DNA of 64,000 nucleotides from HT1-32 sp040219025. Its GTDB lineage: Bacteria; Pseudomonadota; Alphaproteobacteria; Rhodospirillales; HT1-32. Made by a program: the position numbers and the translations under genes. Every line of letters begins with the position of its first letter. Position 1 is the stretch's first letter. Shown one piece after another: positions 25,831 to 34,433 of the stretch. A model generated the notes under the pieces. That model was not told the origin of the DNA. It did not search any database and worked only from the letters and a program-made list of their open reading frames with translations. The DNA is taken from the NCBI GenBank assembly GCA_040219025.1, contig JAVJTE010000019.1:62001-126000 (forward strand), read 5' to 3'.

Positions 25831-26787
25831 TCACTTCTTGTACCGCAGACGCGGATTGGTGATGATCGCCCCGACATCAGCTGCCAGATTCAGCAGAATG
25901 AAGGTCGCGGCAAAAATGAGGCAGCAGGCCTGTACCACCGGGAAATCCCGTTTGGTCACGGCATCGACAAGCAACTGTCCGATGCCCGGATAAACAAACA
26001 CCACCTCGACCAGCACCACGCCGGTAATCAGATAGGCAAGGTTCAGCGCAACCACATTGATGATCGGTGCCCAGGCGTTCGGCAGGGCATGCTTCACGAT
26101 GACCTTCCAGGCCGGCATTCCCTTGACCCGCGCCATTTCGATATAAGGCGAGGCCAGCAGGCTGATGATGGCCGCCCGGGTCATGCGCATCATGTGAGCA
26201 ACGACGACCAGCACCATGGTCAGTGCCGGCAGGAAGGTGCGTTCCAGAACCTCAAGGAACGACATGTCGTCACTGATCTTCGCAATGGACGGGAAATATC
26301 CCCAGGTTACGGAGAAATAGAGGATGAGGATATAACCCAGAAAGAATTCCGGTGACGAAATCGATGTCAGGGTCAGTACATTGGCAACCCGGTCAAACAG
26401 GGTATTGCGCAGCAAAGCCACTACAATTCCGAGCGCGATCGCAATGGGAACCGCGATCACCGCTGCATAGCAGGCCAGAAACAGCGTATTCATGAAGCGC
26501 GGACCGATGACTTCGCCCACCGGTGCCTGCGAGATCAGCGAAACACCAAAATCACCGGTCACAGCGCCCAGCAGCCATTCGAAATATCGAATTGGTGCGG
26601 GCCGGTCCAGCCCCAGTTGCTCACGCATGGCGGCAACCGTTTCGTCCGTCGCCCCCATCCCCAATACCGCCTGGGCAATATCGCCCGGCAGAAGTTCAAC
26701 CGCGCCAAAAATAATGACCGAGATAATGAGCAGCGTCAGCAGCCCAAGTCCCAGTCGCTTGGCAACGATGACCAATACATCGCCCAT
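25831..26787 (-). CDS. Dipeptide/oligopeptide ABC transporter permease, DppB-like
   Basis: About 318 residues with six hydrophobic helices. MLITMLVVSIIIF-like IVAKRLGLGLLTLLIISVI at the start, LGLDRPAPIRYFEWL, and the EAA loop YIEMARVKGMPAWKVIVKHALP identify DppB. Start ATG 26787 is preferred over a longer frame to 26901, because the family begins at this point and AGGGGG lies before it. It is 169 bases after the receptor gene, with a stem-loop in the gap. Confidence 0.88.
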   Translation of the reverse strand: MGDVLVIVAKRLGLGLLTLLIISVIIFGAVELLPGDIAQAVLGMGATDETVAAMREQLGLDRPAPIRYFEWLLGAVTGDFGVSLISQAPVGEVIGPRFMNTLFLACYAAVIAVPIAIALGIVVALLRNTLFDRVANVLTLTSISSPEFFLGYILILYFSVTWGYFPSIAKISDDMSFLEVLERTFLPALTMVLVVVAHMMRMTRAAIISLLASPYIEMARVKGMPAWKVIVKHALPNAWAPIINVVALNLAYLITGVVLVEVVFVYPGIGQLLVDAVTKRDFPVVQACCLIFAATFILLNLAADVGAIITNPRLRYKK

Positions 26788-26928
26788 AACCTGAAATCCC
26801 CCTGAAAAATTCTCCGGGCTCTGCCAGTTACGATCTCCGTGACCGATACCGGCAGTCCTCCCGCCCGGATGGTGCGGCGGGGTCACGAAACAGGTCCGCA
26901 ACCCCGCCAGCCATACTTACTCCTGACT

Positions 26929-26952
26929 TTGCCGGTATAGGATTACCGGCAA
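26929..26952 (-). promoter_or_regulatory. Stem-loop behind the oligopeptide receptor gene
   Basis: Perfect 9-base arms TTGCCGGTA and TACCGGCAA with a 6-base loop, 4 bases after the receptor stop. No T run follows on the transcribed strand. Position implies protection of the receptor mRNA 3' end or partial termination before the permease genes. Confidence 0.65.
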
Positions 26953-26956
26953 CATA

Positions 26957-28564
26957 TCAGGAATCAAACCACCAGCGGCTGGCGCCGCGTGCGCCGTCAA
27001 CCTGCCAGCTTGCTGCCAGATTGGGGCCGTGCTTGACCTTCTTGTTTCGTGCATAGACGAAGTTGGTGAACATCGGGATGATCGTCCCGCCGTCATTGCG
27101 GGCCAGTTCCTGCATCTCACGATACATCGCCGCCCGCTTGTCCTGGTCAAGTTCCGCCTTGGCCTGACGCAGCAGCACATTGAACCGCTCGTTCTGCCAG
27201 TGGCTTTCGTTCCAGGCCGCGTCGTCCTTGTAAGCCAGGCTGAGCATGACATCCGGTGTCGGACGGGCGCCCCACTGTACCATGCAGAAAGGCTTTTTCA
27301 GCCAGACATCGGAGTAATAACCGTCGTTCGGCTCACGCACGACATTGATGTCGATACCGGCTTGCTTGGCCTGTTCTGCATACAGAACACAAAGATCGAC
27401 CGCACCGGAAAATACGCTGTCCGCCGTTGACAGGCTGACAGACAGATTCTCGTGCCCGGCCTTCTTCAGCAACGATTTGGCCTGATCCGGATCATATTTG
27501 CGCTGAGGCAGATCCGCCCAGTACGGCATGTTCGGAGAGACATGCGCATCATTGCCCGGGATAGCCGTGCCATAGGCGATTTTTTCAATGATTTCCTCAC
27601 GATTGATCGCCAGCTTCAGGGCGTTTCGCACATTCACATCATCAAACGGTGCCTGATCACAGAACATCGGCATCGTGATCGCAGCACCACTCGGCACATT
27701 GTCGATCTCGATATTCGGATTACGCTTCAGCAGCGACAACGTCTTCAGTTCAAGCTGCGTAATGGCATCGACATCACCGGTAACCAACGCGGTCTGGCGG
27801 GCATTCGGATCGTTGAGAACTGTAACCTCGACCTCGTCAAACCAGGCGCCCTCGCCGTGCCAGCCGTCATGGCGGACCAGCTTGGTGTTCACGCCGAACT
27901 GGTTGTTGACGATCTTGTAGGGGCCGGAGCCATCGCCGGACTGCCAGTCAATCGTGCCGTCAGCCTTCGCCGGGCAGATCGCGAGATGATAATCCGTCAT
28001 CAGCCAGGGCAGGTCGGCATTTCCGGCAGCCAGCTTGAAGGTCACCGTGTGGCTGTCGTCCTTGACGATGTCATTGACATCCTTGAGCAGCGCCTTGGCC
28101 GCCGAAGTGGTTTTCTCGCCGCGGTGATGATTCATCGAGGCAATGATATCGTCAGCCGTCACCGGCTTGCCGCTGTGGAATGACGCACCCTTGACGATCT
28201 TGAAGGTCCATTCCTTCGCATCCGGGGTCGCTTCCCAGGATTCGGCCAGATCAGGCCCGAGACCGTTTTCCGGCGTAATCATCGTCAGATAGCTGCGATA
28301 GGTATGCGCAAGCTGAATGATCGAGAAGCTGAGATAGGTTCCCGGATCATGCGTGTCGGACGTATTGCCGTCATGCGAGCCGAGCCGGAACAGGCCGCCC
28401 TTCTTCGGTGCCGCCATCGCAGATGTCGACCAGATGCCTGACGCAACAGACAGTGATACGCCGGCAGCCAGCGCATGACTCATGAAGTCACGACGCGAGA
28501 TACGTCCGAGACGCACCTCCGCTTCCATACGCTTAATCAGATCAAATTCAGTATTCCCAGCCAT
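26957..28564 (-). CDS. Family 5 ABC substrate-binding protein with Tat leader
   Basis: 535 residues. The N terminus has a twin-arginine motif (ISRRDFMSHALAAG, about residues 22-35) before a hydrophobic stretch and AMAAPKK, so it is exported folded by Tat. The mature part has the DppA/OppA landmarks LAESWEATPDAKEWTFKI, FHSGKPVTADD and VRNALKLAINREEI. Cargo may be peptides, opines or glycosides; the family does not decide. It is the first gene of a complete receptor-permease-permease-ATPase operon. Confidence 0.9.
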   Translation of the reverse strand: MAGNTEFDLIKRMEAEVRLGRISRRDFMSHALAAGVSLSVASGIWSTSAMAAPKKGGLFRLGSHDGNTSDTHDPGTYLSFSIIQLAHTYRSYLTMITPENGLGPDLAESWEATPDAKEWTFKIVKGASFHSGKPVTADDIIASMNHHRGEKTTSAAKALLKDVNDIVKDDSHTVTFKLAAGNADLPWLMTDYHLAICPAKADGTIDWQSGDGSGPYKIVNNQFGVNTKLVRHDGWHGEGAWFDEVEVTVLNDPNARQTALVTGDVDAITQLELKTLSLLKRNPNIEIDNVPSGAAITMPMFCDQAPFDDVNVRNALKLAINREEIIEKIAYGTAIPGNDAHVSPNMPYWADLPQRKYDPDQAKSLLKKAGHENLSVSLSTADSVFSGAVDLCVLYAEQAKQAGIDINVVREPNDGYYSDVWLKKPFCMVQWGARPTPDVMLSLAYKDDAAWNESHWQNERFNVLLRQAKAELDQDKRAAMYREMQELARNDGGTIIPMFTNFVYARNKKVKHGPNLAASWQVDGARGASRWWFDS

Positions 28565-28986
28565 AATACCTCCTTAGGCTTTGTAGTCCCTGGTCAGTTA
28601 CCGACCAGTTTCAGAAATATCCGTTCAGACACCAGTGCCCGATTGGAACACATGCACAGCCGCGGAAGAGAAACAGACTGAAAAACATCCATGACGCGCC
28701 ATATCGGATTTCTGAAAACCGACCGCATGTACATAAATATATTCAAGCTGGTTTCTCCCGGCGGACCTGTCCGGACAGGGCACAGTCTGCACCGAGCAAT
28801 GCCTCCTGAAAGGCAAGAACACGATGAGTCACGACAAACAAGACGCGACGACACACCCCACCGCATTGCAGAAAACATTGACCACCATCACGTGGCCAAT
28901 ATGCATACGGTTTCAAATCATGACTCTTATACTGACGGCAGAGACCCGAAACGGCAACTGATATTGTTTCAGCGCGACATTCTATT
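28565..28986. promoter_or_regulatory. Leader region of the oligopeptide importer, with a 14-bp palindrome
   Basis: I see no believable gene in these 422 bases; short frames here lack domains and have unlike codon use. GGAGG sits just ahead of the receptor start. A perfect palindrome, CCTGTCCGGACAGG, lies at 28766-28779, about 200 bases upstream of the receptor start, next to an AT-rich stretch (28729-28747) that could be promoter. Likely controls the operon. Confidence 0.4.
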
Positions 28987-30222
28987 CTATTCACGACTCC
29001 CGGCCAGTTCGGTCGTTACCTCAACCTTGCTGTGAAGCGTGCGGTGAACCGGGCATTTATCAGCAATCTCCAGTAACTTCTGACGCTGGTCACCGGTCAG
29101 GTCACCGACCAGGTCAACAACCCGGTCAAAATGATCTATCCTTGCGTCACCTGAATCACAGTCCTCGCAGTCGCTGGCGTGATCCTTAGCGTGGCTCAGC
29201 GTCACAGATACTTTCTCCAGCGGCCATTTTTTGCGACCGGCATACATCCGGATCGTCATGGAGGTACAGGCCCCGAGAGACGCAGCAAGCAGGCCATAGG
29301 GCGTCGGACCCGTATCCAGACCACCAATATCCTTCGGTTCATCCGCCCGGATCAGATGGTTCGGACCAATCGCAATATGCTGCGCAAACGGTCCGTCCCC
29401 GGCCTCTGCGACCAGAACCTTGCCCTCTTCGGCAGTGATCGACGGGTCTTTCGCGGAGCTGGCACTGTCGATATAGCGCCGGCTCCAGGCACTGATCACA
29501 CTGGCCACATAGACCGCGTCGGATTTCCGGCTGAGCAGATGGTCCGCATCATCCAGGCTGATGAAACTCTTCGGATGCTTTGCCGCCGTGTAGATCGCCG
29601 CCGCATTATCAATCCCGACGGTCTGGTCAACCGGCGAGTGGAATATCAGCAATGCCTTGTGCAGCTTGCCGATTGCCGACGAGACATTCTGGCTGGCGAT
29701 ATCATCAAGGAATTGCCGGCGGATCCGGAACGACCGCCCGACAAGCTGAACCTCTGCCTCACCTTTTGACTCAATCTCTTTGATTGCACTGTCGAAATTG
29801 TGCTTTACATGCTCAGGGTCTGAAGGGGCGGCGATGGTACAGACCGCCTGTACGTCAGGCATCTGCGCAGCCGCAACCAGAACAGCGGCACCGCCCAGGC
29901 TATGCCCGATCAGGATCCGCGGGGCTGCATGTTCCGCAGCCATGAACTGATAGGCGGCCACAAGGTCATCGACGTTGGAGGTGAAGTTGGTATTGGCAAA
30001 TTCCCCCTCACTGGCACCAAGTCCGGTAAAGTCGAAACGAAGGACGGCAACGCCCTGTTCGGTCAGTTCTGCGGCAATTCGCGATGCCGCGAAGATGTCC
30101 TTGCTGCAGGTAAAGCAATGGGCAAACAGGGCGAACGCACGCGGTGATGAGTCCGGGCTGTCCAGCCGGGCCGCAAGTTTTTCACCAAGTGCGCCGGTGA
30201 AGGTTATCTTCTCACTTTTCAT
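28987..30222 (-). CDS. Bifunctional alpha/beta hydrolase - OsmC protein
   Basis: 411-residue fusion. Residues about 1-255 are an alpha/beta hydrolase with the nucleophile elbow ILIGHSLGGAAVL, an oxyanion region ALFAHCFTCSKD and a DADHLL acid/histidine region. Residues about 270-411 are an OsmC-type domain with SLGACTSMTIRMYA and CPVHRTLHSKVEV. OsmC proteins use a reactive cysteine pair to reduce organic hydroperoxides; here the first cysteine is in GACTS and the second in DKCPVH. This fusion is a known family. Standalone gene. Confidence 0.9.
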   Translation of the reverse strand: MKSEKITFTGALGEKLAARLDSPDSSPRAFALFAHCFTCSKDIFAASRIAAELTEQGVAVLRFDFTGLGASEGEFANTNFTSNVDDLVAAYQFMAAEHAAPRILIGHSLGGAAVLVAAAQMPDVQAVCTIAAPSDPEHVKHNFDSAIKEIESKGEAEVQLVGRSFRIRRQFLDDIASQNVSSAIGKLHKALLIFHSPVDQTVGIDNAAAIYTAAKHPKSFISLDDADHLLSRKSDAVYVASVISAWSRRYIDSASSAKDPSITAEEGKVLVAEAGDGPFAQHIAIGPNHLIRADEPKDIGGLDTGPTPYGLLAASLGACTSMTIRMYAGRKKWPLEKVSVTLSHAKDHASDCEDCDSGDARIDHFDRVVDLVGDLTGDQRQKLLEIADKCPVHRTLHSKVEVTTELAGSRE

Positions 30223-30306
30223 CGCTGGCTGCTCCGTTTTCTTCTGACTGAATTCAGGGAAGCCTAACTGACCGGCTTTCGCCTGTCAGATCACGCTTTG
30301 ATCAGA

Positions 30307-31029
30307 TCAGAGAAGGCCAAACCCCAGAGCCAGCATACGCAAGGCCAGCAGGGTCACGAGGATCCTGAAGATCCGGCGAAACATCTCTTCCGGCACCCGG
30401 TCCAGCACATGGCGTCCCAGCAAACCGCCGAAAAAAGTTGCGACGATCATCATCACAATCAGCTGCATGTAAGGCGCAAAGGCAAATCCGAGAATGCCAA
30501 ATGCAATCAGCTTGAACATATGCACGAAAGCGACACAGGCGGACTGCGTGCCGATAAGCCCGCGTCTGTCATCCATCTTGCTGCCGATGAAGACCATGAT
30601 CAGGGCACCGATCGACCCTCCCAGCATCGCCACAAAGCTGGAAACAGCACCAAGGACAGCGCCGCCCCAGTTGCTGTTGATAGCTGCTCCCGGCTTTGGA
30701 CCCCAGACACTGAAAAGAATGAGGGCCCCGATGACAATCTGCAATACATCACCCGGCAACTGCAGGCTTATTGATGCCCCCGCAAGGCCACCGACAACAG
30801 CACCTGCACCGAAGATCAGGGCTATCTGCCAGTCAATATAGTGCCGGTTTGCGGTCACCCGGAAGATCGAGGATGCGGACTCAACGGCACCATGCAGCGG
30901 AACAACCGCAGCCGGTGGTACCAGACTTGCGAGAATGACAAGGCTCAGCCCGCCGGTCGGACCAATCGCCGCATTGAAAATCGAAATGATAAAGGAACTT
31001 AAAACCAGAATGGCTTCTGTGATTGTCAT
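30307..31029 (-). CDS. TauE/SafE-family sulfite/anion exporter-like permease
   Basis: About 240 residues with some eight hydrophobic helices. GPTGGLSLVILASLVPPAAVVPLHGAVE and the C-terminal half repeat GGLLGRHVLDRVPEEMFRRIF are typical of the family (DUF81), which exports sulfite, sulfoacetate or other small anions. The frame extends to 31071; ATG 31029 begins directly with the first helix. Divergent from the NUDIX gene across 56 bases. Confidence 0.82.
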   Translation of the reverse strand: MTITEAILVLSSFIISIFNAAIGPTGGLSLVILASLVPPAAVVPLHGAVESASSIFRVTANRHYIDWQIALIFGAGAVVGGLAGASISLQLPGDVLQIVIGALILFSVWGPKPGAAINSNWGGAVLGAVSSFVAMLGGSIGALIMVFIGSKMDDRRGLIGTQSACVAFVHMFKLIAFGILGFAFAPYMQLIVMMIVATFFGGLLGRHVLDRVPEEMFRRIFRILVTLLALRMLALGFGLL

Positions 31030-31085
31030 AACAGGGCTATAAAATGCCGCCATCCTCTTTACCAGCCACAATCGAAAGTCGCTCC

Positions 31086-31697
31086 ATGCCCGACCCGCAA
31101 AGCTTTGAGATCATAGAAAAAACCAGCCCCTATGAAGGTTATTACCGGATCGACAGGTTCCGCGTTCGCCACAGCCTGCATGATGGCGGCACCAGCGCCC
31201 TGCTGGAACGGGAAGTCTTTGAGCGCGGACATGTCGGTGCGGTTCTGCCGGTTGATCCGGCCCGCGACAGGGTTGTGCTGATCGAACAGTTCAGGCCCGG
31301 TGCACTGGCTGCCGGCTGGCACCCCTGGGTCATCGAATGCGTTGCCGGAGTCATTGAGGAAGGCGAATCACCGGAAGATCTGGCCCGGCGCGAGGCGGTG
31401 GAAGAAGCCGGCTGCGCTGTCACCGACCTGAAGCCGGTTTTCCGGTTCCTCACCTCCCCCGGTGCATCATCCGAAACCGTCACCCTGTTCGCCGGCCGGG
31501 TCGATACAGAAAATGTCGGTGGCGTGCATGGTCTGGTCGAGGAAGGAGAAGACATCAGGGTGCTGGTAATGGGCGTGGATGAGGCTCTCGCCCTGTTACA
31601 GGACGGACGCATCGTCAATGCCAAGACCATCATCGCGCTGCAGTGGCTGGCAGCGAACTATGCCACCCTGAAGGCAGAATGGCAGGCTGGCGCTTGA
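31086..31697 (+). CDS. nudF: ADP-ribose pyrophosphatase (NUDIX)
   Basis: About 203 residues. The Nudix box is complete: GVIEEGESPEDLARREAVEEAG (given in two parts, G-x5-E then RREAVEEAG), with the downstream TSPGASSETVTLFAG and the proline-containing region of ADP-ribose hydrolases. It hydrolyses ADP-ribose to AMP and ribose 5-phosphate. ATG 31086 chosen because the longer frame from 31044 overlaps the divergent gene's promoter. Confidence 0.85.
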   Translation: MPDPQSFEIIEKTSPYEGYYRIDRFRVRHSLHDGGTSALLEREVFERGHVGAVLPVDPARDRVVLIEQFRPGALAAGWHPWVIECVAGVIEEGESPEDLARREAVEEAGCAVTDLKPVFRFLTSPGASSETVTLFAGRVDTENVGGVHGLVEEGEDIRVLVMGVDEALALLQDGRIVNAKTIIALQWLAANYATLKAEWQAGA

Positions 31698-31763
31698 TCG
31701 GTCATCCCGCTGACCCTACCTTGGCGGGCAACAACGAGACATATCAGACCAACAGGAAACGCC

Positions 31764-32765
31764 ATGAAATTTCGCAAGAATTTTGTCGATGCGATCGGGA
31801 ATACCCCGCTTATCAAACTCAAGGCAGCCTCTGACGCCACAGGCTGCACCATCCTCGGCAAGGCGGAGTTTCTGAACCCCGGCGGCTCAGTAAAGGACCG
31901 GGCAGCCATGGGAATCATCAAGGCGGCGGAACGCGATGGAAAGCTCCGCCCGGGCGGCGTGATTGTTGAGGGCACCGCCGGCAATACCGGTATCGGGCTG
32001 GCGCTGGTCGGCAATTCCCGGGGCTATCGTACCGTCATTGTCATTCCGGAAACGCAAAGCCAGGAAAAGAAGGATTTTCTGCGCCTCGTCGGTGCCGATC
32101 TGCGCGAAGTCCCGGCGGTCCCCTACAAGGACCCGAACAACTATGTGCATGTCTCCCAGCGACTGGCGGAAGAACTGGCCGCGACGGAACCGAACGGCGC
32201 GATCTGGGCCCAGCAGTTCGATAATATCGCCAACCGTGCCGCCCATCGCGAGACCACCGGTCCGGAGATCTATGAACAGACAAATGGCAAGGTCGACGGT
32301 TTCATCTGTGCGGTTGGCACTGGCGGCACGCTGGCCGGTACCGGCATGTTCCTGAAAGAACAGAACAGCAATATCCGCATCGGCCTGGCCGATCCGATGG
32401 GTGCAGCTCTCTACAGCTATTATAAAGACGGTGAGCTGAAATCGAGCGGCACCTCGATCTCCGAGGGTATCGGTCAGGGCCGCGTCACCGCCAATCTGGA
32501 GGGTCTGACCGTCGATCACCCGTTCCAGATACCGGATGAAGAAGCCATTCCCATCGTCTTTGACCTGCTCCGCAAGGAAGGGCTTTGCCTCGGCCTGTCC
32601 AGCGGCATCAATGTTGCCGGTGCCATCCGGCTGGCGAAGGAACTTGGCCCCGGTCATACCATCGTCACGATCCTCTGCGACTGGGGGCACCGCTATCAGT
32701 CGAAACTTTTCAACCCCGCCTTCCTGCGTGAAAAGGGCCTGCCCGTTCCCGAATGGCTGGCCTGA
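31764..32765 (+). CDS. cysK: Cysteine synthase A (O-acetylserine sulfhydrylase)
   Basis: 333-residue fold-type II PLP enzyme. IGNTPLIKL at the start, the PLP lysine in NPGGSVKDRAA, TAGNTGIGLA, the glycine-rich GTGGTLAGTG and LGLSSGINVAGA are the canonical motifs. It makes cysteine from O-acetylserine and sulfide. It differs from short CysK in an RLVGADLREV... insert and the DWGHRYQSKLFNP tail, as in the alphaproteobacterial CysK2-like group. First gene of a cysteine/sulfur operon with sseA 12 bases on. Confidence 0.9.
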   Translation: MKFRKNFVDAIGNTPLIKLKAASDATGCTILGKAEFLNPGGSVKDRAAMGIIKAAERDGKLRPGGVIVEGTAGNTGIGLALVGNSRGYRTVIVIPETQSQEKKDFLRLVGADLREVPAVPYKDPNNYVHVSQRLAEELAATEPNGAIWAQQFDNIANRAAHRETTGPEIYEQTNGKVDGFICAVGTGGTLAGTGMFLKEQNSNIRIGLADPMGAALYSYYKDGELKSSGTSISEGIGQGRVTANLEGLTVDHPFQIPDEEAIPIVFDLLRKEGLCLGLSSGINVAGAIRLAKELGPGHTIVTILCDWGHRYQSKLFNPAFLREKGLPVPEWLA

Positions 32766-32777
32766 GGAAAAAACAAC

Positions 32778-33632
32778 ATGCCCTACAGCAATCCCGAAGC
32801 TCTGGTCAGTGCCGACTGGCTGGCCGCCCATATCGATGCCCCGGATGTCCGTGTCATTGATGCCAGTTTTTACCTGCCGACCGAAACCCGTGATGCCGAC
32901 GCGGAATATGCCGAAGGCCATATTCCCGGTGCCATCCGTTTCGATATCGAGGAAATCTGCGACCCGGATTCCAGCCTGCCGCATATGCTGCCCAGCCCCG
33001 AGATGTTCTCCAGCCGGGTGCGCAACCTCGGGCTTGGCGACGGTATCCGCATCATTGCCTATGACCAGAAGGGCCATTGCGCCGCGGCATCACGCGCCTG
33101 GTGGATGTTCCGGATATTCGGCCATCACGATGTCGCCGTGCTGGATGGCGGACTGCCCGCCTGGAAAGCGGCAGGATACGCGGTGGAACAGGATCCACCG
33201 GTGCTGAAACCCCGGCATTTCACGGCCCGGTTCGACAGCACCATGGTGCGTAACTATGACCAGGTGAAACGCAACATCGATAGCGGAAAATTCCAGACCG
33301 TCGATGCCCGGACCCGCGGCCGCTTTGACGGCACCGCCCCGGAACCCCGCAAGGAATTGCGCAGCGGCCATATTCCGCAATCCCTCAGCCTCCCCTATGA
33401 CCAGCTGATCGATCCGGCGACACAGAAAATGCTGCCTGCCGATGAACTTGCGAAACGGATTGCCGGTGCCGGTATCGATCCGAACCGCCCGGTTGTTGCC
33501 ACCTGCGGTTCCGGCGTCACCGCCTGTGTGCCCGCACTGGCGCTCTATCTGCTGGGCCACCGGAATGTCGCCATCTATGACGGTTCCTGGACCGAATGGG
33601 CCGGACGACCGGACTCTCCCATCCTGCCATGA
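32778..33632 (+). CDS. sseA: 3-mercaptopyruvate sulfurtransferase (two-domain rhodanese)
   Basis: 284 residues with two rhodanese domains: the inactive N-terminal one (VRVIDASFYLPTE, YAEGHIPGAIRFDIEEI) and the active C-terminal one, whose loop reads VATCGSGVTAC with the persulfide cysteine. The CGSGVTA loop is that of mercaptopyruvate rather than thiosulfate sulfurtransferases. GAGGAAAA precedes the ATG. Works with cysteine synthase in sulfur handling; its stop overlaps the next start (ATGA). Confidence 0.9.
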   Translation: MPYSNPEALVSADWLAAHIDAPDVRVIDASFYLPTETRDADAEYAEGHIPGAIRFDIEEICDPDSSLPHMLPSPEMFSSRVRNLGLGDGIRIIAYDQKGHCAAASRAWWMFRIFGHHDVAVLDGGLPAWKAAGYAVEQDPPVLKPRHFTARFDSTMVRNYDQVKRNIDSGKFQTVDARTRGRFDGTAPEPRKELRSGHIPQSLSLPYDQLIDPATQKMLPADELAKRIAGAGIDPNRPVVATCGSGVTACVPALALYLLGHRNVAIYDGSWTEWAGRPDSPILP

Positions 33633-34228
33633 GCAGCAGCGACAAAACCGCAGCGAACGACCGGATCGCCTTCACCCGCACCTATCTTGAGATGACGGAG
33701 ATGCCGGCGCGGCCCAGCCTTCCGGCACCTGCGGGCCGTGTCGCACTGATGCGTTGTCACAAGCCGACACTGGCCTTCTACCGCTTTCTGTATGGCGAGG
33801 TCGGGCGCAACTGGCTGTGGTACGAGCGCCTGCTGCTCGATGATGACGCATTGCTTGAACTGATCCGCCGCGAGACTGTCGAGATTTACGTCCTTTATGT
33901 TGATGGCGGGCCCGCCGGATATGTCGAACTGACCTTCGATCCGTCCGGCGACTGCGAGATCAGCTATTTCGGCATGATGCCGGATTTCACGGGCGGCGGC
34001 TACGGACGCTATCTGCTGAACTGGGCCATCGATTACGCCTGGAGCGCCAAGATCAGGCGCCTGTGGCTGCATACCTGCACGATGGACAGCCCGCGGGCGC
34101 TGCCGTTCTATCAGCGGGCCGGGTTTCGCGCCTATCATCGTGAAGAACTGGAAGTAGCAGACCCGAGACCGGTCATGGCGCAATTCGGACTGAGCCCGGA
34201 TCCGCACCAGCCATCAACAACCGGATAG
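33629..34228 (+). CDS. GNAT-family N-acetyltransferase
   Basis: 199 residues. The acetyl-CoA-binding motif is in FGMMPDFTGGGYGRYLLNWAI and the later RALPFYQRAGFRAYHRE is the common beta5 end of GNAT folds. The start ATG 33629 overlaps the sseA stop, so the genes are translationally coupled; a longer frame to 33596 exists. Substrate unknown; coupling to sulfur metabolism suggests a small amine or a cysteine-related compound, as inference. Confidence 0.82.
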   Translation: MSSSDKTAANDRIAFTRTYLEMTEMPARPSLPAPAGRVALMRCHKPTLAFYRFLYGEVGRNWLWYERLLLDDDALLELIRRETVEIYVLYVDGGPAGYVELTFDPSGDCEISYFGMMPDFTGGGYGRYLLNWAIDYAWSAKIRRLWLHTCTMDSPRALPFYQRAGFRAYHREELEVADPRPVMAQFGLSPDPHQPSTTG

Positions 34229-34235
34229 CTGTCGC

Positions 34236-34430
34236 ATGCCCGCGAAGGTCATCAACCTGCGCAAGGCGCGCAAGGCGAAGCAGCGCCAGAACCGTGAGAC
34301 CGAAGCCGCCAGCAACCGGGCAAAGCACGGCCAGCCTGCGGCGTTGCGTCGCGTGGCGGAAAAGCAGGAAGAGATGACACAGAAGCGCCACGAAAGTCAC
34401 CGGCTGCCCCGGACTGACGAGCCCGACTGA
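34236..34430 (+). CDS. DUF4169 small basic protein
   Basis: 64 residues, highly charged and basic: KVINLRKARKAKQRQNRE at the start and NRAKHGQPAALRRVAEKQEE behind, the alternating Arg/Lys/Glu helix typical of DUF4169, a family found in alphaproteobacteria with no known role. It follows the GNAT gene by 7 bases and is convergent with the next gene at 3 bases distance. Confidence 0.75.
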   Translation: MPAKVINLRKARKAKQRQNRETEAASNRAKHGQPAALRRVAEKQEEMTQKRHESHRLPRTDEPD

Positions 34431-34433
34431 TCC

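Noticed and set aside
28594..29035. Short frames on both strands in the leader of the oligopeptide importer
   Set aside because: Low-complexity, no conserved pattern, and contradictory on both strands; treated as non-coding leader.
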